This document shows, piece after piece, positions 43,472 through 52,868 of a DNA stretch of 64,000 nt. The translations under genes were made by a program, and so were the position numbers. This DNA comes from Kitasatospora sp. NBC_01287. Lineage in GTDB: Bacteria; Actinomycetota; Actinomycetes; Streptomycetales; Streptomycetaceae. The notes under the pieces are model-generated. The model had not been told where the DNA came from. It saw only the letters and a list, made by a program, of their open reading frames with translations, and did no database searches. Each line of letters starts with the position of its first letter. Position 1 is the first letter of the stretch. The stretch lies in assembly GCF_026340565.1 (NCBI RefSeq), contig NZ_JAPEPB010000001.1, positions 1 to 64,000 of the forward strand. Direction: 5' to 3'.

Positions 43472-44503
43472 CTACTGCATGATCGTGCGTGGCAGGTGCG
43501 AGGGTGTGGCGGTGCAGTTGTAGATCTGCAGGGTGTAGCCGCGTCCTATGGTCATCATGGTGGGTTCGCGCAGGCTCTGGTAGGGATGGCCAACCAGCTC
43601 CGCCGCGCCGGGGCCCTCCTCGGTGGGACGCCAGCTGCCGTTGGCTCCGTCCCACTCGCTGCTGTCGATGGTGAGCAGCGCCTCCAGGGGGGCGCCGCAC
43701 TCGCCGCAGTGCCGTTCGTCGTCAGACTCGGACTCGGGCGGGTCGCGGAAGGTGAAGGGGGCGGGCCAGCCGCCCGCCTTCCAGCCGGGGGCGACGGACA
43801 GATCGCGCTGATAGCTGACCGAGTGCTGCGCGCACCAGTCGTACACGCGCTCCTCCAGGTCCTGGTCGAGGAGGTGGCCGGGCGGGAGCTCACGCACCGG
43901 TTCGGGGTGGAGCAGACATGGCTGCGGTACATGGTCGTCGCACTCGACGTAGGCGGGCTCGGGAGGAGTGCGCAGGACCTGCCGGACCTGGGAGGCCAGG
44001 CGCCAGCGCAGCTGCACATTGGTCGAGCATCCTTCGATGCCGTAGCGCGGTGCCCACACGATCTGCAGCAGGTCGGTGCCGTGAGGGAAGGCCAGGGCGG
44101 GGACGTCGCGGGCGTAGAGCTGGACGAGCGGGATCAGCGGCTGCGGCCCCGACGGCAGCAGCTCGGGGTCGTGGCCGGCGCACAGCCGCTCCACCGCCTC
44201 CTTCTCCTGCACGGTGAGCAGGCTCTCCCGCGGGCCGCGCGGTCGCGCCCACGCCTGGGTCAGCAGGGCCCGCACCTGGTGGACGTCCGCCAGTGTCGGC
44301 AGGGGCTTGTAGGGCGGGTACCCGGGCTCGTCGTACGGCCAGGGCTCGTCGGTCGGCCACAGCAGGGGCCCGCCCACCGAACTGTCGTGGACGGTCGGGG
44401 CTCCGGGAGTCGGGTGCAGGCGGGTGGCCGTCCTGGCCAGGCCGGCGAGCTCCGGAAACTCTGCAGTGATGTCCAGTGGCCGCGGTGGTGTCGTGCGCGT
44501 CAT
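43472..44503 (-). CDS. DUF1963/YwqG-like protein
   Basis: 343 aa from ATG 44503, with GGAGGAAGAGGAC upstream. The N-terminal pattern HDSSVGGPLLWPTDEPWP is typical of the YwqG/DUF1963 type of beta-rich, cytosolic proteins, followed by LIPLVQLYARDVPAL and LLQIVWAP. A CGECG motif lies near residue 265 and may bind metal with other Cys/His. Molecular function unknown; relatives are often found near toxin-immunity or mobile loci. Confidence 0.65.
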   Translation of the reverse strand: MTRTTPPRPLDITAEFPELAGLARTATRLHPTPGAPTVHDSSVGGPLLWPTDEPWPYDEPGYPPYKPLPTLADVHQVRALLTQAWARPRGPRESLLTVQEKEAVERLCAGHDPELLPSGPQPLIPLVQLYARDVPALAFPHGTDLLQIVWAPRYGIEGCSTNVQLRWRLASQVRQVLRTPPEPAYVECDDHVPQPCLLHPEPVRELPPGHLLDQDLEERVYDWCAQHSVSYQRDLSVAPGWKAGGWPAPFTFRDPPESESDDERHCGECGAPLEALLTIDSSEWDGANGSWRPTEEGPGAAELVGHPYQSLREPTMMTIGRGYTLQIYNCTATPSHLPRTIMQ

Positions 44504-44553
44504 GTCCTCTTCCTCCCGCCTTTGGGGGCAACGCCGTATCCAAACACGGCGCG

Positions 44554-44588
44554 CCGACACCCCTGGCCGGGTGTGGTCAGGGGTGTCG
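44554..44588 (-). promoter_or_regulatory. hairpin upstream of the DUF1963-like gene
   Basis: 14-bp stem (44554-44567 with 44575-44588, one mismatch), loop of 7, about 50-85 bases upstream of the start. Could be an operator or a terminator of something entering from the right. Confidence 0.4.
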
Positions 44589-45991
44589 TCGCTCCCAGGC
44601 TGATGGCCGCAGTGGGCCCAGCAGGACACCTGGCCGACCGGTCGCCCGGCAGAGGCTGCGAAGCCGCAGCACAGGAGCGTTCCAGGGCAGCCCGGCGGCC
44701 GAGGTTGGGTCCCGAGATCTTTCGGCAGGGCCTCAGGTCCCTGACACGGCGTGGCAGAGGGAGCCCTCGCAGGTCCAGCATGGCTACGTAGGTGACAACG
44801 GACAGCACTTGTCGACGAGTTTGGGCAGCGGATGCTGATCTGCAGGCTGCGAAACCCACCAGACGCCACGACAGGCCCGCACCCGGTAGGCACTCCCTCC
44901 GGGGAGCCGCCACCGTGGGCAGCAACTCCGCACCGCGGCGGCACTGACCGCCCGTCAACCGCCGGCTGCCACTCCACAGCGCGCCCGGCCGCATCGCGGA
45001 CTGGGTGAGAACACCACACACCCCACCACCCGCACCCGGCAGGCGCCATCTCTCCGGTCATCCGCTACCTGCGGGTATCGGCCCCCGGGCGAGAACACCG
45101 CATGCTCACCGAGAAGACCGCCACACCACCGCCGGCCACTCCCGGGCCCCCGCCGAACCCACCGCACAACAGACCCGGAAACCTCCCGACCACACCAGCC
45201 AGTACCACCCTGACCAGCGAAAACACCAAAACAGCCATGAGACCGAGACAACACCCACGACACCCGGTTTCGAAAATCACCCGAGCTGCCACAACCCCAG
45301 CCCACACACCACGACCAGACCACTCATCACCCCAAAACCCTCTCGCATTCACCCCACAAAACCCCAGCTCACAGACCTCTTCACGTCGTAACAAGACCCC
45401 CCGAAATCCTCAACCTTCCGACATTTCAAGGGCGACCCATGAATGCAATCCGGAACCATTCCCCCGGAGAAATCAAAAGGACTTCGAGGCGCAGCAGTTG
45501 AAAACTGAATTCACGCACGCCGGAAATTGGCCTACGGCCCTCACGGCCGACACGGCGCCCGCCATTCATGAGCCTCCCGGAAATCCCGCGAGACGCCCCC
45601 GGAACAATTCCACCGGCAACGGCACCGAACCGAACACCACCCGGCGTCGGGCCCGACCGAACCGAGCCCGACGGCCGACCGCACAGCGGCGGACAGCGCC
45701 CGGGACGCACCCGACCCGGCGCCCCATCAGCAGACCGACCACACCCCGCACATCACCCACCCGACCCGGTCATTTCAGTCACTGACCCCCCTCCCACCAG
45801 CACAAACACCAGTGACCAAACCACCAGACAGCACCCCCCACCGCCAGGCGCAGCGGGACGGCCTGGCGGCCGACCAGGACGACAGGCCCGGCGCAGCAGC
45901 GGCGGGGAGCAGCCGAGGCCGGCCGACCGAGCAGCAGATGCAACACGGAAACCCTGTACCACCGGGCCCTCAGGAGCCCTACGCTCAGCGC
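44589..45991. repeat. gene-poor region; composite repeat copy D begins at about 45430
   Basis: 44589-45430 is low-complexity, C-rich on this strand, with no supported gene. At 45436-45510 ATGAATGCAATCCGGAACCA repeats the 22270 segment. 45525-45560 (GGCCTACGGCCCTC) and 45600-45670 (ACCGAACCGAACACCACCC) parallel copy A 874-990. At 45850-45950 the CTGGCGGCCGACCAGGACGA module recurs (also at 1609-1626). Confidence 0.6.
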
Positions 45992-46159
45992 ATGCTGATC
46001 CGCCACCTCATCGGCTGGCCCCTGCTCCTCGCCGGCACGGGACTGATGGGCTACTCCCGCCGCGTCCCACGGGCGAAGATGGCCGCCACCGGCAGTGACT
46101 GGCGCTGGGCCCTACCCGGATTCGCCATCGCCATGACCGGCATGGCCATCATCGGCTGA
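45992..46159 (+). CDS. small membrane protein (55 aa)
   Basis: ATG 45992. Two predicted transmembrane helices (HLIGWPLLLAGTGLMGYS and WALPGFAIAMTGMAIIG) joined by a basic loop (RRVPRAKM). It lies within repeat copy D and lacks a clear ribosome site; coding bias and topology are the only support. Confidence 0.5.
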   Translation: MLIRHLIGWPLLLAGTGLMGYSRRVPRAKMAATGSDWRWALPGFAIAMTGMAIIG

Positions 46160-46602
46160 ACCCGACCACTCACGGCCAAGGGCCAGGCCAGGAACAGCCC
46201 GGTGGGCGGGCGGCCCAGGCGCGGTCTCGACGGAAGCCAGGCTGCAGCGGCAAAGCCTCGGACCGGACACTCGGGTACAACACGCCCACCCAGCGGCCCC
46301 GCCCAGCCACATAACACCAGGTCAGACCCGCAACACCGCCCCGCGTCACACCCGCCCACTCCCCCGCCAGGCCGTCGAGCACCACCACCAGGAGAAGGCC
46401 GGCCCCACCAACGGCCCGCCGTCCCGCCCGCGCCCGGACAAGCCCACGACGAGCAGCGCCTGGCGGTCGCCTGAAAACACCCCGCCGATCATCATGGGGG
46501 TTTGTCTCATCGGAGTTTGACCGCAGCTTTCGGTGAGACCGCGCACCCACGGTTGCTGTCCCGGGTCGCGGCCGGTGCTGGGGCCCTGGTTACGGTTGCG
46601 GG
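46160..46602. repeat. composite repeat copy D, right part, and promoter region
   Basis: 46308-46345 CCACATAACACCAGGTCAGA mirrors copy A 1194-1213. 46372-46412 repeats CGTCGAGCACCACCACCAGG and GAGAAGGCCGGCC. The order of modules is as in copy A, but the C-rich tail is absent. At 46515-46550 GTCTCA...TGAGAC form an inverted repeat upstream of the next gene. Confidence 0.6.
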
Positions 46603-47205
46603 GTGAACAGATCGACTGCGACAGCCGGCGGCATCGGCGACCCGGCTCGTCCCGACGCTTTGCTACCCCGCCTGGCCGGCAATGAGGAAGTCGTCGCCTT
46701 CTTTGCCTGGGTCGCGGACCTCGACACGACGGGTCCGGCCGACCATGAGCTGGAGGACGGAGTCCGACTCGCTTCCGGGGCCCGGCTGGAGCAGTTCGCG
46801 CGGGCGGGCTCAGGAGACGCCTACTGCTTCGTCGGCGAGGGCGGAGAGGAACGCCCGGTGGTGTACGTGAGTCTCGACGGCGTGGCCGGGCCGCTCGCCC
46901 TCGGACTGCCCGAGTTGGTGCGGCTTTGCCTCGTGGCACCGTGGTGGCGGGACGCTCCAGGACGGACAGCTGAAGAACTCCAGGCTGTCGCCTACGAGTA
47001 CCGCGAAGACCTGCCCGACCTCGACCGGCGGCGCGATCGCGCGGCGCACGCGCTCGGACTTGATCCCGCCGGGCTTCCGTCTGAGGGTGGCCGCCATCTG
47101 GGCCGGTATCGACGCAGGCAAGACCCTGGTCTCGACCGTAGATGGCGTCAGGAGTGCATCGCCGGCGGCGTGGCTTCGGGTGGGTCACGCGGCCGGCCCG
47201 GATGA
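46603..47205 (+). CDS. hypothetical protein (200 aa), C-terminus doubtful
   Basis: GTG 46603. The N-terminal 145 residues look globular: LLPRLAGNEEVVAFFAWVAD, then ASGARLEQFARAGSGDAYCFV and PVVYVSLDGVAGPLALGLPE. This is the build of small SMI1-like/immunity-type streptomycete proteins. From about 47070 the residues become Arg/Gly-rich, suggesting that the true frame shifts there. Function unknown. Confidence 0.6.
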   Translation: MNRSTATAGGIGDPARPDALLPRLAGNEEVVAFFAWVADLDTTGPADHELEDGVRLASGARLEQFARAGSGDAYCFVGEGGEERPVVYVSLDGVAGPLALGLPELVRLCLVAPWWRDAPGRTAEELQAVAYEYREDLPDLDRRRDRAAHALGLDPAGLPSEGGRHLGRYRRRQDPGLDRRWRQECIAGGVASGGSRGRPG

Positions 47206-47326
47206 GGGCCGTCCACCGGCAGGAAACCTGCGGACGTGTCATCACAGTGGCGCTCCTCTGCCTTGCTTGCTGTTCTCCGCCACCCCCGCCGAACCAGCAG
47301 CCACCTCGGCCTGCGAGAGTGGCGCG

Positions 47327-47713
47327 ATGCTTCTGAGCCCTGAAAAGACCCTGTTCATCCGGGGTACTGTCCCCGTACTCCTGCTGTCCGACGCTCCCGT
47401 GCACGCCCTCCTGCCGGTGCTGGCCGCGCCTGACGGGGCGGTGCCCCGGTGCGACGGATGGAGCATCGTCGCCCGGCTCACCCTGTGCGTCGTGGACGGA
47501 CCGGGCGAGGCCGGACTCGTCGTCCCCGCCATGGCCGCACCGGTGATCGACGGCACCGGCGGGACACCCGAGATGGCCAACTGGTGCGCAGACTCCGAAC
47601 AAGCCGGCGGCGCGGTCGTTCTGTCCCTCGACGAACTGCCCGAGGAGCTCGACTGGGCCCACCTCCTGGGCTCCGGCACCGCTCGCGGCGGATTCGTCCC
47701 GAGCCTGCCCTGA
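47327..47713 (+). CDS. hypothetical protein (128 aa)
   Basis: ATG 47327 with GAGAG upstream. Beta-rich start (LFIRGTVPVLLLSDAPVHAL), a central LTLCVVDGPGEAGLVVP and a DELPEELDWAHLLG helix near the end. It follows the 46603 gene on the same strand, with 120 bp between. No family recognised. Confidence 0.55.
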   Translation: MLLSPEKTLFIRGTVPVLLLSDAPVHALLPVLAAPDGAVPRCDGWSIVARLTLCVVDGPGEAGLVVPAMAAPVIDGTGGTPEMANWCADSEQAGGAVVLSLDELPEELDWAHLLGSGTARGGFVPSLP

Positions 47714-47835
47714 CCCCGGATCGCGACGCGGTGGCCCGATTCGTTTCATGAGACGCATCTCAACCCGCGGAACCGGAGCTCGAGTGGAACAGGCGTCCCG
47801 CGCCCGCACGCTCGCGCCCCGGCCCCGAGGGCGCG

Positions 47836-48009
47836 TCACCGCGGCGCGCGGCGGCCGGCCACCAGCACCGTCTCGCCCGTCGGCACCTCCTTGAGCAGGT
47901 GGGAGGGGGTGACACCGAGTTCGGCGAGCAGCGGGTGGCAGGGCTCCATGAGATGGCGGGAGGCGTCCGCGCCGATCACCACCGCCGCACTATTGCGCGG
48001 CGCGGTCAT
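47836..48009 (-). CDS. short hypothetical protein (57 aa)
   Basis: ATG 48009 preceded by GGGGGG. Reads TAPRNSAAVVIGADASRHLM, then PLLAELGVTPSHLLKEVPTG. It could be the 3' end of a longer gene, since the frame stays open to 48174. Low support. 47714-47835 and 48010-48260 show nothing else. Confidence 0.35.
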   Translation of the reverse strand: MTAPRNSAAVVIGADASRHLMEPCHPLLAELGVTPSHLLKEVPTGETVLVAGRRAPR

Positions 48010-48260
48010 CCCCCCGGCCGAGCCGCCCGGATCCGCGCCGCCCTCGGCCTGAACGTCATCGGCTGATCCATCAGCGCGGGCCCGCCCGGCTGACGCAGGA
48101 CACAGGGAACTGCAACCCCTCACGACAGACCCGGACGGTTGCGGGGTGGGTATGACAGCGGCCACCAACAGCAATTCCCCACGGACGGCCAGTCACGGAT
48201 GTGACCGAGGGTGACTGCTGGAGGATGAACGACTTTGGTCCGGGTGGGTTCTGTCCTCTC

Positions 48261-49523
48261 CTACCGCACCGCCAGCCAGGTCACGATCTCGTCCACCACT
48301 GCCGGAGCGACGTGTCCTGGCTTGGCGTAGTCGGCTGGGGTGGGATCGCCACTGCCGGGGAAGAAGAGGTGGTCGAGATCTTGGTGGATCCGGATCCTCA
48401 CCTGGGGCCGGTGGGCCAGGGCCCGCTGCCAGAGTGCCAGGTCGTCGGTGACGGTGACCTGGTAGTCCCGCCCGCCCTGCAGGATCAGCATCGGGTGGGT
48501 CAGTGCGGCTGCCGTGGCCGGCGGGTCGTAGGCGCGCAGATCGAGCCAGTAGGCGGCGGAGAGGCCCAGGGGCAGAAGTTCGGGCGGTGTGTCGGGGGTG
48601 AGTTCAGGTCCCGCCACCAGCTCGGCCTTGCGGGCGAGCGAGGCCACCGCCTGGTCGGTACCGGGGCCGGGGGTGAGGGCGGCGAAGCGGCGGGCCACCC
48701 GCAGGGCCGCATGGTGCATCGGCTGCGCGTCCGCGGCGAGCAGCACGAGGCCTGCGATCGACGGATCGACGGCGGCGATCCGAGGCGCCACCTTGCCGCC
48801 CATGCTGTGGCCGAGCAGATGGATCCGGTCGGGGTCCACCTCGGGTTGCTGCCGGAGCAGTTGGACGGCGGCGAGCGCGGGAGGCAGGTACTCGTCGGCC
48901 ATGGTGAAGGCGGAGGGAAGGCGGTCCGGGTGGGCGAAGGTCGGCTTGTCGAAGCGCAACGCGGCCACCTGACGGGAGGCGAGTCCCCAGGCGAGGTCCT
49001 TGAGCGGCTTGTTCGGGCCGCTGGTCTCGTCCCGGTCGAAGGAGCCGGCGCCGGCGAGCAGGATGGCGGCGGGCCACGGGCCGGGACCGTCGGGGAGGGT
49101 GAGCGTGCCGGGCACGGCCAGTGGCCCCGTCCCGAGCAGGACTTCCCGTTCGGTGAAGCGGTCCTGCCGCGCGTAATGCGGCGGCTGCCACACGGCGCCA
49201 CCGTGCGGATCGAGTCGTAGCCCGTGCAGCAGGCCATCGCCACCCACTGATGTGACCACGGTGAAGCTGCCGTCGGCGCAGGTGATCGCGATGCGCACGC
49301 GGACCGGGTCCGCATCGCCGGCCTCGACCTCCGGCTCCTGGACCGCCTGGACCCCGCCGCGCCCGGCAGCCTCGGCCGCCCAGGCCAGGCGCAGCAGCTC
49401 GGAGGAGACCGCGGCCCGCAGTGGGGGCGCGAAGAGTTCCACGCTCTGGTCGAAGTGCTCGGCCCGCAGCAGAGCGGCGAAGCCGCGCGCCACCTCCAGT
49501 GCCCCATTCCTGTTCATTCTCAT
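48261..49523 (-). CDS. alpha/beta hydrolase
   Basis: 420 aa from ATG 49523; ATG 49517 is an alternative. The hydrolase domain starts after about 150 residues that include a DUF3887-like region (HFDQSVELFAPPLRAAVS). Nucleophile elbow LLGHSMGGKVAP (GHSMG), oxyanion-type ILLAGAGSFDRDET, a likely catalytic Asp in LILQGGRDYQV and His in HQDLDHLF. No signal peptide. It is divergent from an ArsR-like regulator 36 bp away, with a palindrome covering this start, so it is probably that regulator's target. Confidence 0.85.
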   Translation of the reverse strand: MRMNRNGALEVARGFAALLRAEHFDQSVELFAPPLRAAVSSELLRLAWAAEAAGRGGVQAVQEPEVEAGDADPVRVRIAITCADGSFTVVTSVGGDGLLHGLRLDPHGGAVWQPPHYARQDRFTEREVLLGTGPLAVPGTLTLPDGPGPWPAAILLAGAGSFDRDETSGPNKPLKDLAWGLASRQVAALRFDKPTFAHPDRLPSAFTMADEYLPPALAAVQLLRQQPEVDPDRIHLLGHSMGGKVAPRIAAVDPSIAGLVLLAADAQPMHHAALRVARRFAALTPGPGTDQAVASLARKAELVAGPELTPDTPPELLPLGLSAAYWLDLRAYDPPATAAALTHPMLILQGGRDYQVTVTDDLALWQRALAHRPQVRIRIHQDLDHLFFPGSGDPTPADYAKPGHVAPAVVDEIVTWLAVR

Positions 49524-49532
49524 ACTTGAGAA
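49517..49532. promoter_or_regulatory. palindromic operator between hydrolase and regulator
   Basis: TTCTCA-tact-TGAGAA, perfect six-base arms. It overlaps the hydrolase start codon and lies in the 36-bp gap to the regulator. A half-site-like TTGTGAGAA follows at about 49540. Confidence 0.6.
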
Positions 49533-49559
49533 CGGTAGCAGTTGTGAGAAGGTCTGGAT

Positions 49560-50093
49560 ATGGACTCCCTGAAACTGCTCGCCCACCCCATCCGGCTGCG
49601 GATCGTGCACGCGATGGGCGGTGGAAGGCTGCTGACCACCGCTCAGCTGTGCGCGCGCATCCCGGAAGCCTCCAAGGCCACCGTCTACCGGCACATCGAT
49701 CTGCTGGTGAGCGGCGGGATCCTGGAGGTGGCCGAGGAGCACAGGGTGCGTGGGGCGGTGGAAAGGCACTATCGGCTGCGCCAGGACCGGGCCGTCATCG
49801 GGGCCGAGGTGGTCCGTGCGCTCACTCCTGAAGACCATCGGCAGGCGTTCGCCACCGCGATGACCGCCCTGCTGGCCGAATTCAATGCCTACCTCGACCG
49901 TGGGAAGGCGGATCCCGTGGCCGACCAGGTGGGCTACCGGCAGCACGCCCTCTGGCTCAGCCCGGCGGAACTGGCGGAGCTGATCAGCGAGCTACGTGCG
50001 GCCATCGTGCCGAGGCTGGCCAACTCGCCCGGCCCCGAGCGTGCACAGTACCTGCTCAGCCCGATCCACTTCCCGGTGGAAGCCCCGCAGTAG
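49560..50093 (+). CDS. ArsR-like winged-helix transcriptional regulator
   Basis: 177 aa from ATG 49560. N-terminal winged helix: LKLLAHPIRLRIVHAM, recognition helix region SKATVYRHIDLLVSGGILEV and the wing VERHYRL. No metal-binding Cys is seen. The C-terminal half is helical and may sense a ligand or dimerise. Divergent from the alpha/beta hydrolase. Confidence 0.85.
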   Translation: MDSLKLLAHPIRLRIVHAMGGGRLLTTAQLCARIPEASKATVYRHIDLLVSGGILEVAEEHRVRGAVERHYRLRQDRAVIGAEVVRALTPEDHRQAFATAMTALLAEFNAYLDRGKADPVADQVGYRQHALWLSPAELAELISELRAAIVPRLANSPGPERAQYLLSPIHFPVEAPQ

Positions 50094-50124
50094 CCGGCCG
50101 GACGGCCGACAACCGAAGTCCGGA

Positions 50125-50623
50125 TCGACCACCGGCCGGTGAGGTAGTCGTGCGGCAGTCGTACCGCGGCGGTGGCGGCCGTCGATTCCGGTTCATTGCC
50201 CCTGAGCCAGGCCCACTTGGTGATGGTGAAGACGGCGGTGGGTACGCTGCCGACCCGCCCGGACCAGTGCGCCGAGCTCCAACGGCCTGTCAGGCGGCGT
50301 GCCTGGGAGGCGGATCCGACATCGTTCCACAGGATGGCCGAGCGCACCGGGCGCACCGCGGCGTCGAGGGTGACGAGGCCGTACTGCCGGCCGGCGATCG
50401 ACACGGCGGCGGCCCGCGAGGCCTGACCGATCGCCTCGACCGCGGAGCACAGAGCACGCCACCACTGCTCGGGGTCGCTCTCCCTGGCGCCGTTCACCCC
50501 CGTCACGGTGTGCGGGGCACGGCCCTCGCCGAGGATCGTGCCGCTGTCACCGTCCACCGCGATCGCCTTGGTCGCCTGCGTGGAGCTGTCGACACCGATC
50601 ACCACGTGTGCTGTCGCGGCCAT
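50125..50623 (-). pseudogene. truncated FGGY-family carbohydrate kinase (N-terminal third)
   Basis: From ATG 50623: VVIGVDSSTQATKAIAVD (ATP-binding start of xylulokinase-type kinases), AAVSIAGRQYGLVTLD, and SAILWNDVGSASQ. The sequence follows the family to VRLPHDYLTGRWSIRTS and then ends within junk beside the regulator's 3' end. About two-thirds of the usual near-480 residues are missing, so it is inactive. Confidence 0.75.
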
Positions 50624-50740
50624 GTGCCCACGCCGTTCCTCGGGCTGACGCCGTCACCGAAGCGGCCACCCGGCCGGGAGGCAACCACGCTACCCGCCCA
50701 CCGACCGGGCCGGCCCGCCACCGCCCGACCGCGCAGTGCC

Positions 50741-52054
50741 TCACGGCCGGCGGGACATGGACCTGATGCCGCCGCCGAACGTGGCCACCACCGCGGCGGC
50801 GACCACCAGCAGGGGGAAGGCCAGCATCGCCGTACGGCCGGCGACATGGGACAGCAGGACTCCCGCGAGAGCAGGTGCCAGGGCGGTCGCGGAGGTGGCC
50901 GCGAGGAGGACCACGCTGACCACCCGGCCCTGGAGGTGGTCCGGGGTGACGGCCGCCTGGTATCCGAACAGGGCCGCGTTGGCAGCAGGACCGAGGAAGA
51001 CCGCCACGGCCAGCGGAACCGCGGCCGCGATGCCGGTGGAGAGCAGCACGCTGAGCGCCATCAGCGCGGCGGTGGACCAGCAGATCACCCTGATCAGCGT
51101 CGGCAGACGCAGCCGCCGTTGCAGGGCCGGAGCGGTGAAGGCACCGAGGAGACCGCCCACCCCGATGGTCATGGTGACCAGGCCGACCAGCACCGGCGGC
51201 AGTCCCGAGCGTCGCAGCGAGATGGTCAACGCGAAGATCATGCCGGTGAAGGCCATGTTGAGCGGGGCGGCGATCACGATCAGCGACCGCAGGAAGGGGT
51301 TGCCCAGCACGAACCGCGGCCCCTGCCACCAGGTTCCGCCCGGGACGGAGGCAGGGACGGAGGCCGGGTCGGAGGCCGGGTCGGGGCGGGGCTGCTGGAG
51401 GGGTCGGCGGATGCACAGCAGAGCCGACAACGAGAGCAGGAAGCTCAGGGCGTTGCCGAGGAACGGCAGCGCCCTGCCCAGCCCGAACAGCAGGCCCCCC
51501 AGGGGCGGCCCCGCGAGCGAACTGCCGTACGACCGCGCCTCGTTGCGGGCGACGGCGGTGACGAGCTGATCCGGCCGCACCAGGCTGCGGACCGCGGCGA
51601 ACTCAGCGGTGGTGAAGACCACCGAAGCAGCGGCGCTCCCGGCCACCACCACCAGGATCAGGGCCAGGGTGGCCTTCCCCGCGACCACCGCACAGGCGAG
51701 GGCCGCGTACACGACCAGCCGCACGACGTCGCAGAGGATCATCAGTCGGCGCCGGTCGAAGCGGTCGACCAGGACCCCGGCCGGCAGCCGACAGGTCGTC
51801 GCGACGGCGAGGCCGGCGGTGCCGACCAGGCCGGCCTGCGTCGGGGAGCCGGTCAGCTGGAACACCAGGAGGGGCAGCGCCAGGTCGGACATGGCGCTGC
51901 CCACGTCCGAGAGACACTGCCCGGTCCAGAGCAGGTTGAAGTCACGGTTGCGCCACAGGCTCGATGCCCGGCCGGCCTCCCGCGCGTCGGCAGCATCCTC
52001 GGCGTCCTCGGCGTCCTCGGCGTCCGCGGCGTCCTCGGTGAGCGGTCCGCTCAC
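50741..52054 (-). CDS. MFS transporter (probable exporter for the NRPS product)
   Basis: 437 aa. GTG 52054 overlaps the acetyltransferase stop (GTGA). An acidic repeat (EDAADAEDAEDAED) coded by a GTCCTCGGC-type 9-bp array precedes the first of about twelve transmembrane helices. Landmarks: FNLLWTGQCLSDVGSAM at helix 1 and GVLVDRFDRRRLMILCDVVR, the MFS-3/enterobactin-exporter-like loop 2-3 motif. Same strand and tight coupling with the acetyltransferase, MbtH and NRPS suggest peptide export or self-resistance. Confidence 0.85.
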   Translation of the reverse strand: MSGPLTEDAADAEDAEDAEDAADAREAGRASSLWRNRDFNLLWTGQCLSDVGSAMSDLALPLLVFQLTGSPTQAGLVGTAGLAVATTCRLPAGVLVDRFDRRRLMILCDVVRLVVYAALACAVVAGKATLALILVVVAGSAAASVVFTTAEFAAVRSLVRPDQLVTAVARNEARSYGSSLAGPPLGGLLFGLGRALPFLGNALSFLLSLSALLCIRRPLQQPRPDPASDPASVPASVPGGTWWQGPRFVLGNPFLRSLIVIAAPLNMAFTGMIFALTISLRRSGLPPVLVGLVTMTIGVGGLLGAFTAPALQRRLRLPTLIRVICWSTAALMALSVLLSTGIAAAVPLAVAVFLGPAANAALFGYQAAVTPDHLQGRVVSVVLLAATSATALAPALAGVLLSHVAGRTAMLAFPLLVVAAAVVATFGGGIRSMSRRP

Positions 52055-52563
52055 GTCGGATCCTGCGTGGAGACGACCAGCATCTTCGTCACCGAGCCGT
52101 CGTCGCCGACGACATCGCGCAGGTGGCGGAAACCCAGACGCCGGCACATCTCCAGGCTCGCGGTGTTCTCCGCGCCCACCATGCCGTACGCCTCCTTCAG
52201 CCCGAGGTGGTCCGCGCCGTGGCGCAGCAGGCCCCGGACCACCTCGGTGCCCAGCCCCCGGCCCCAGAACTCGGGGGCGAGCGCGGTGATCATTTCGTAG
52301 CCGTCGACGTTTCCGGTCTTCTTCAGCTCCGCGTGGCCCGCGTACCTCCCGTCCAGCCACAGGCCCCACACGTCGAACAGGTCTTCGGGGTACACGTCGG
52401 TCCCGATCGCGCGGAACAACACGCGGAGCTCCGACTCGGGTGCGAGTTCCTGGCCCATCCAGTGGCACACCTCCTCGGTGCGCAGCAGAGCGACGAAGGC
52501 GTCCTCGTCCTCGGGCCGGTAGGGGATGAAGTCGAGGCGCTCGGTGCGCAGGGCAGGGGTCAT
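52051..52563 (-). CDS. GNAT-family N-acetyltransferase
   Basis: 170 aa from ATG 52563. Opens LRTERLDFIPYRPEDEDAFV; acetyl-CoA loop EFWGRGLGTEVVRGLLRHG; then LKEAYGMVGAENTASLEMCR and LGFRHLRD, typical of the RimJ/RimL type. In the NRPS cluster it may acetylate the peptide or act in self-protection. The next gene is coupled by overlap. Confidence 0.85.
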   Translation of the reverse strand: MTPALRTERLDFIPYRPEDEDAFVALLRTEEVCHWMGQELAPESELRVLFRAIGTDVYPEDLFDVWGLWLDGRYAGHAELKKTGNVDGYEMITALAPEFWGRGLGTEVVRGLLRHGADHLGLKEAYGMVGAENTASLEMCRRLGFRHLRDVVGDDGSVTKMLVVSTQDPT

Positions 52564-52643
52564 GGCGGGCTCCGATCGGTGTGGGCAAGGTGGCGGGGCG
52601 CCGGGGCGGCGATGCGCGGCCGGCGCCCCCGTCTCGCGGGCGC

Positions 52644-52847
52644 TCAGGCCTCGGTGTCCGCCATGCGCTCGCGCAGGCTCCGCGGTCGCATGTCGGTCCA
52701 GACCTCGTCGACGTAGGCGGTGCACTCCGCTTCGGTGCCCTCCTTGCCGACGCTGTGCCAGCCCGCGGGCACCTCGATGTCGAGGGGCCAGAGCGAGTAC
52801 TGCTCCTCGTCGTTGCGCAGCACCTGGTAGCGGGTGTTCTCGTCCAT
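52644..52847 (-). CDS. mbtH: MbtH-like protein
   Basis: 67 aa. ATG 52847 with GAAGGAA upstream (an in-frame ATG six codons earlier is possible). The signature NDEEQYSLWPLDIEVPAGWH and the following YVDEVWTDMRPRSLRE are diagnostic. MbtH proteins bind and activate NRPS adenylation domains. It lies directly downstream of the NRPS on the same strand. Confidence 0.95.
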   Translation of the reverse strand: MDENTRYQVLRNDEEQYSLWPLDIEVPAGWHSVGKEGTEAECTAYVDEVWTDMRPRSLRERMADTEA

Positions 52848-52868
52848 GTCACGTTCCTTCGTCATCGC

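Noticed and set aside
44970..45400. Coding potential of rightward frames in the C-rich stretch
   Set aside because: Thr/Pro-rich translations without start context or motifs; composition explains them.
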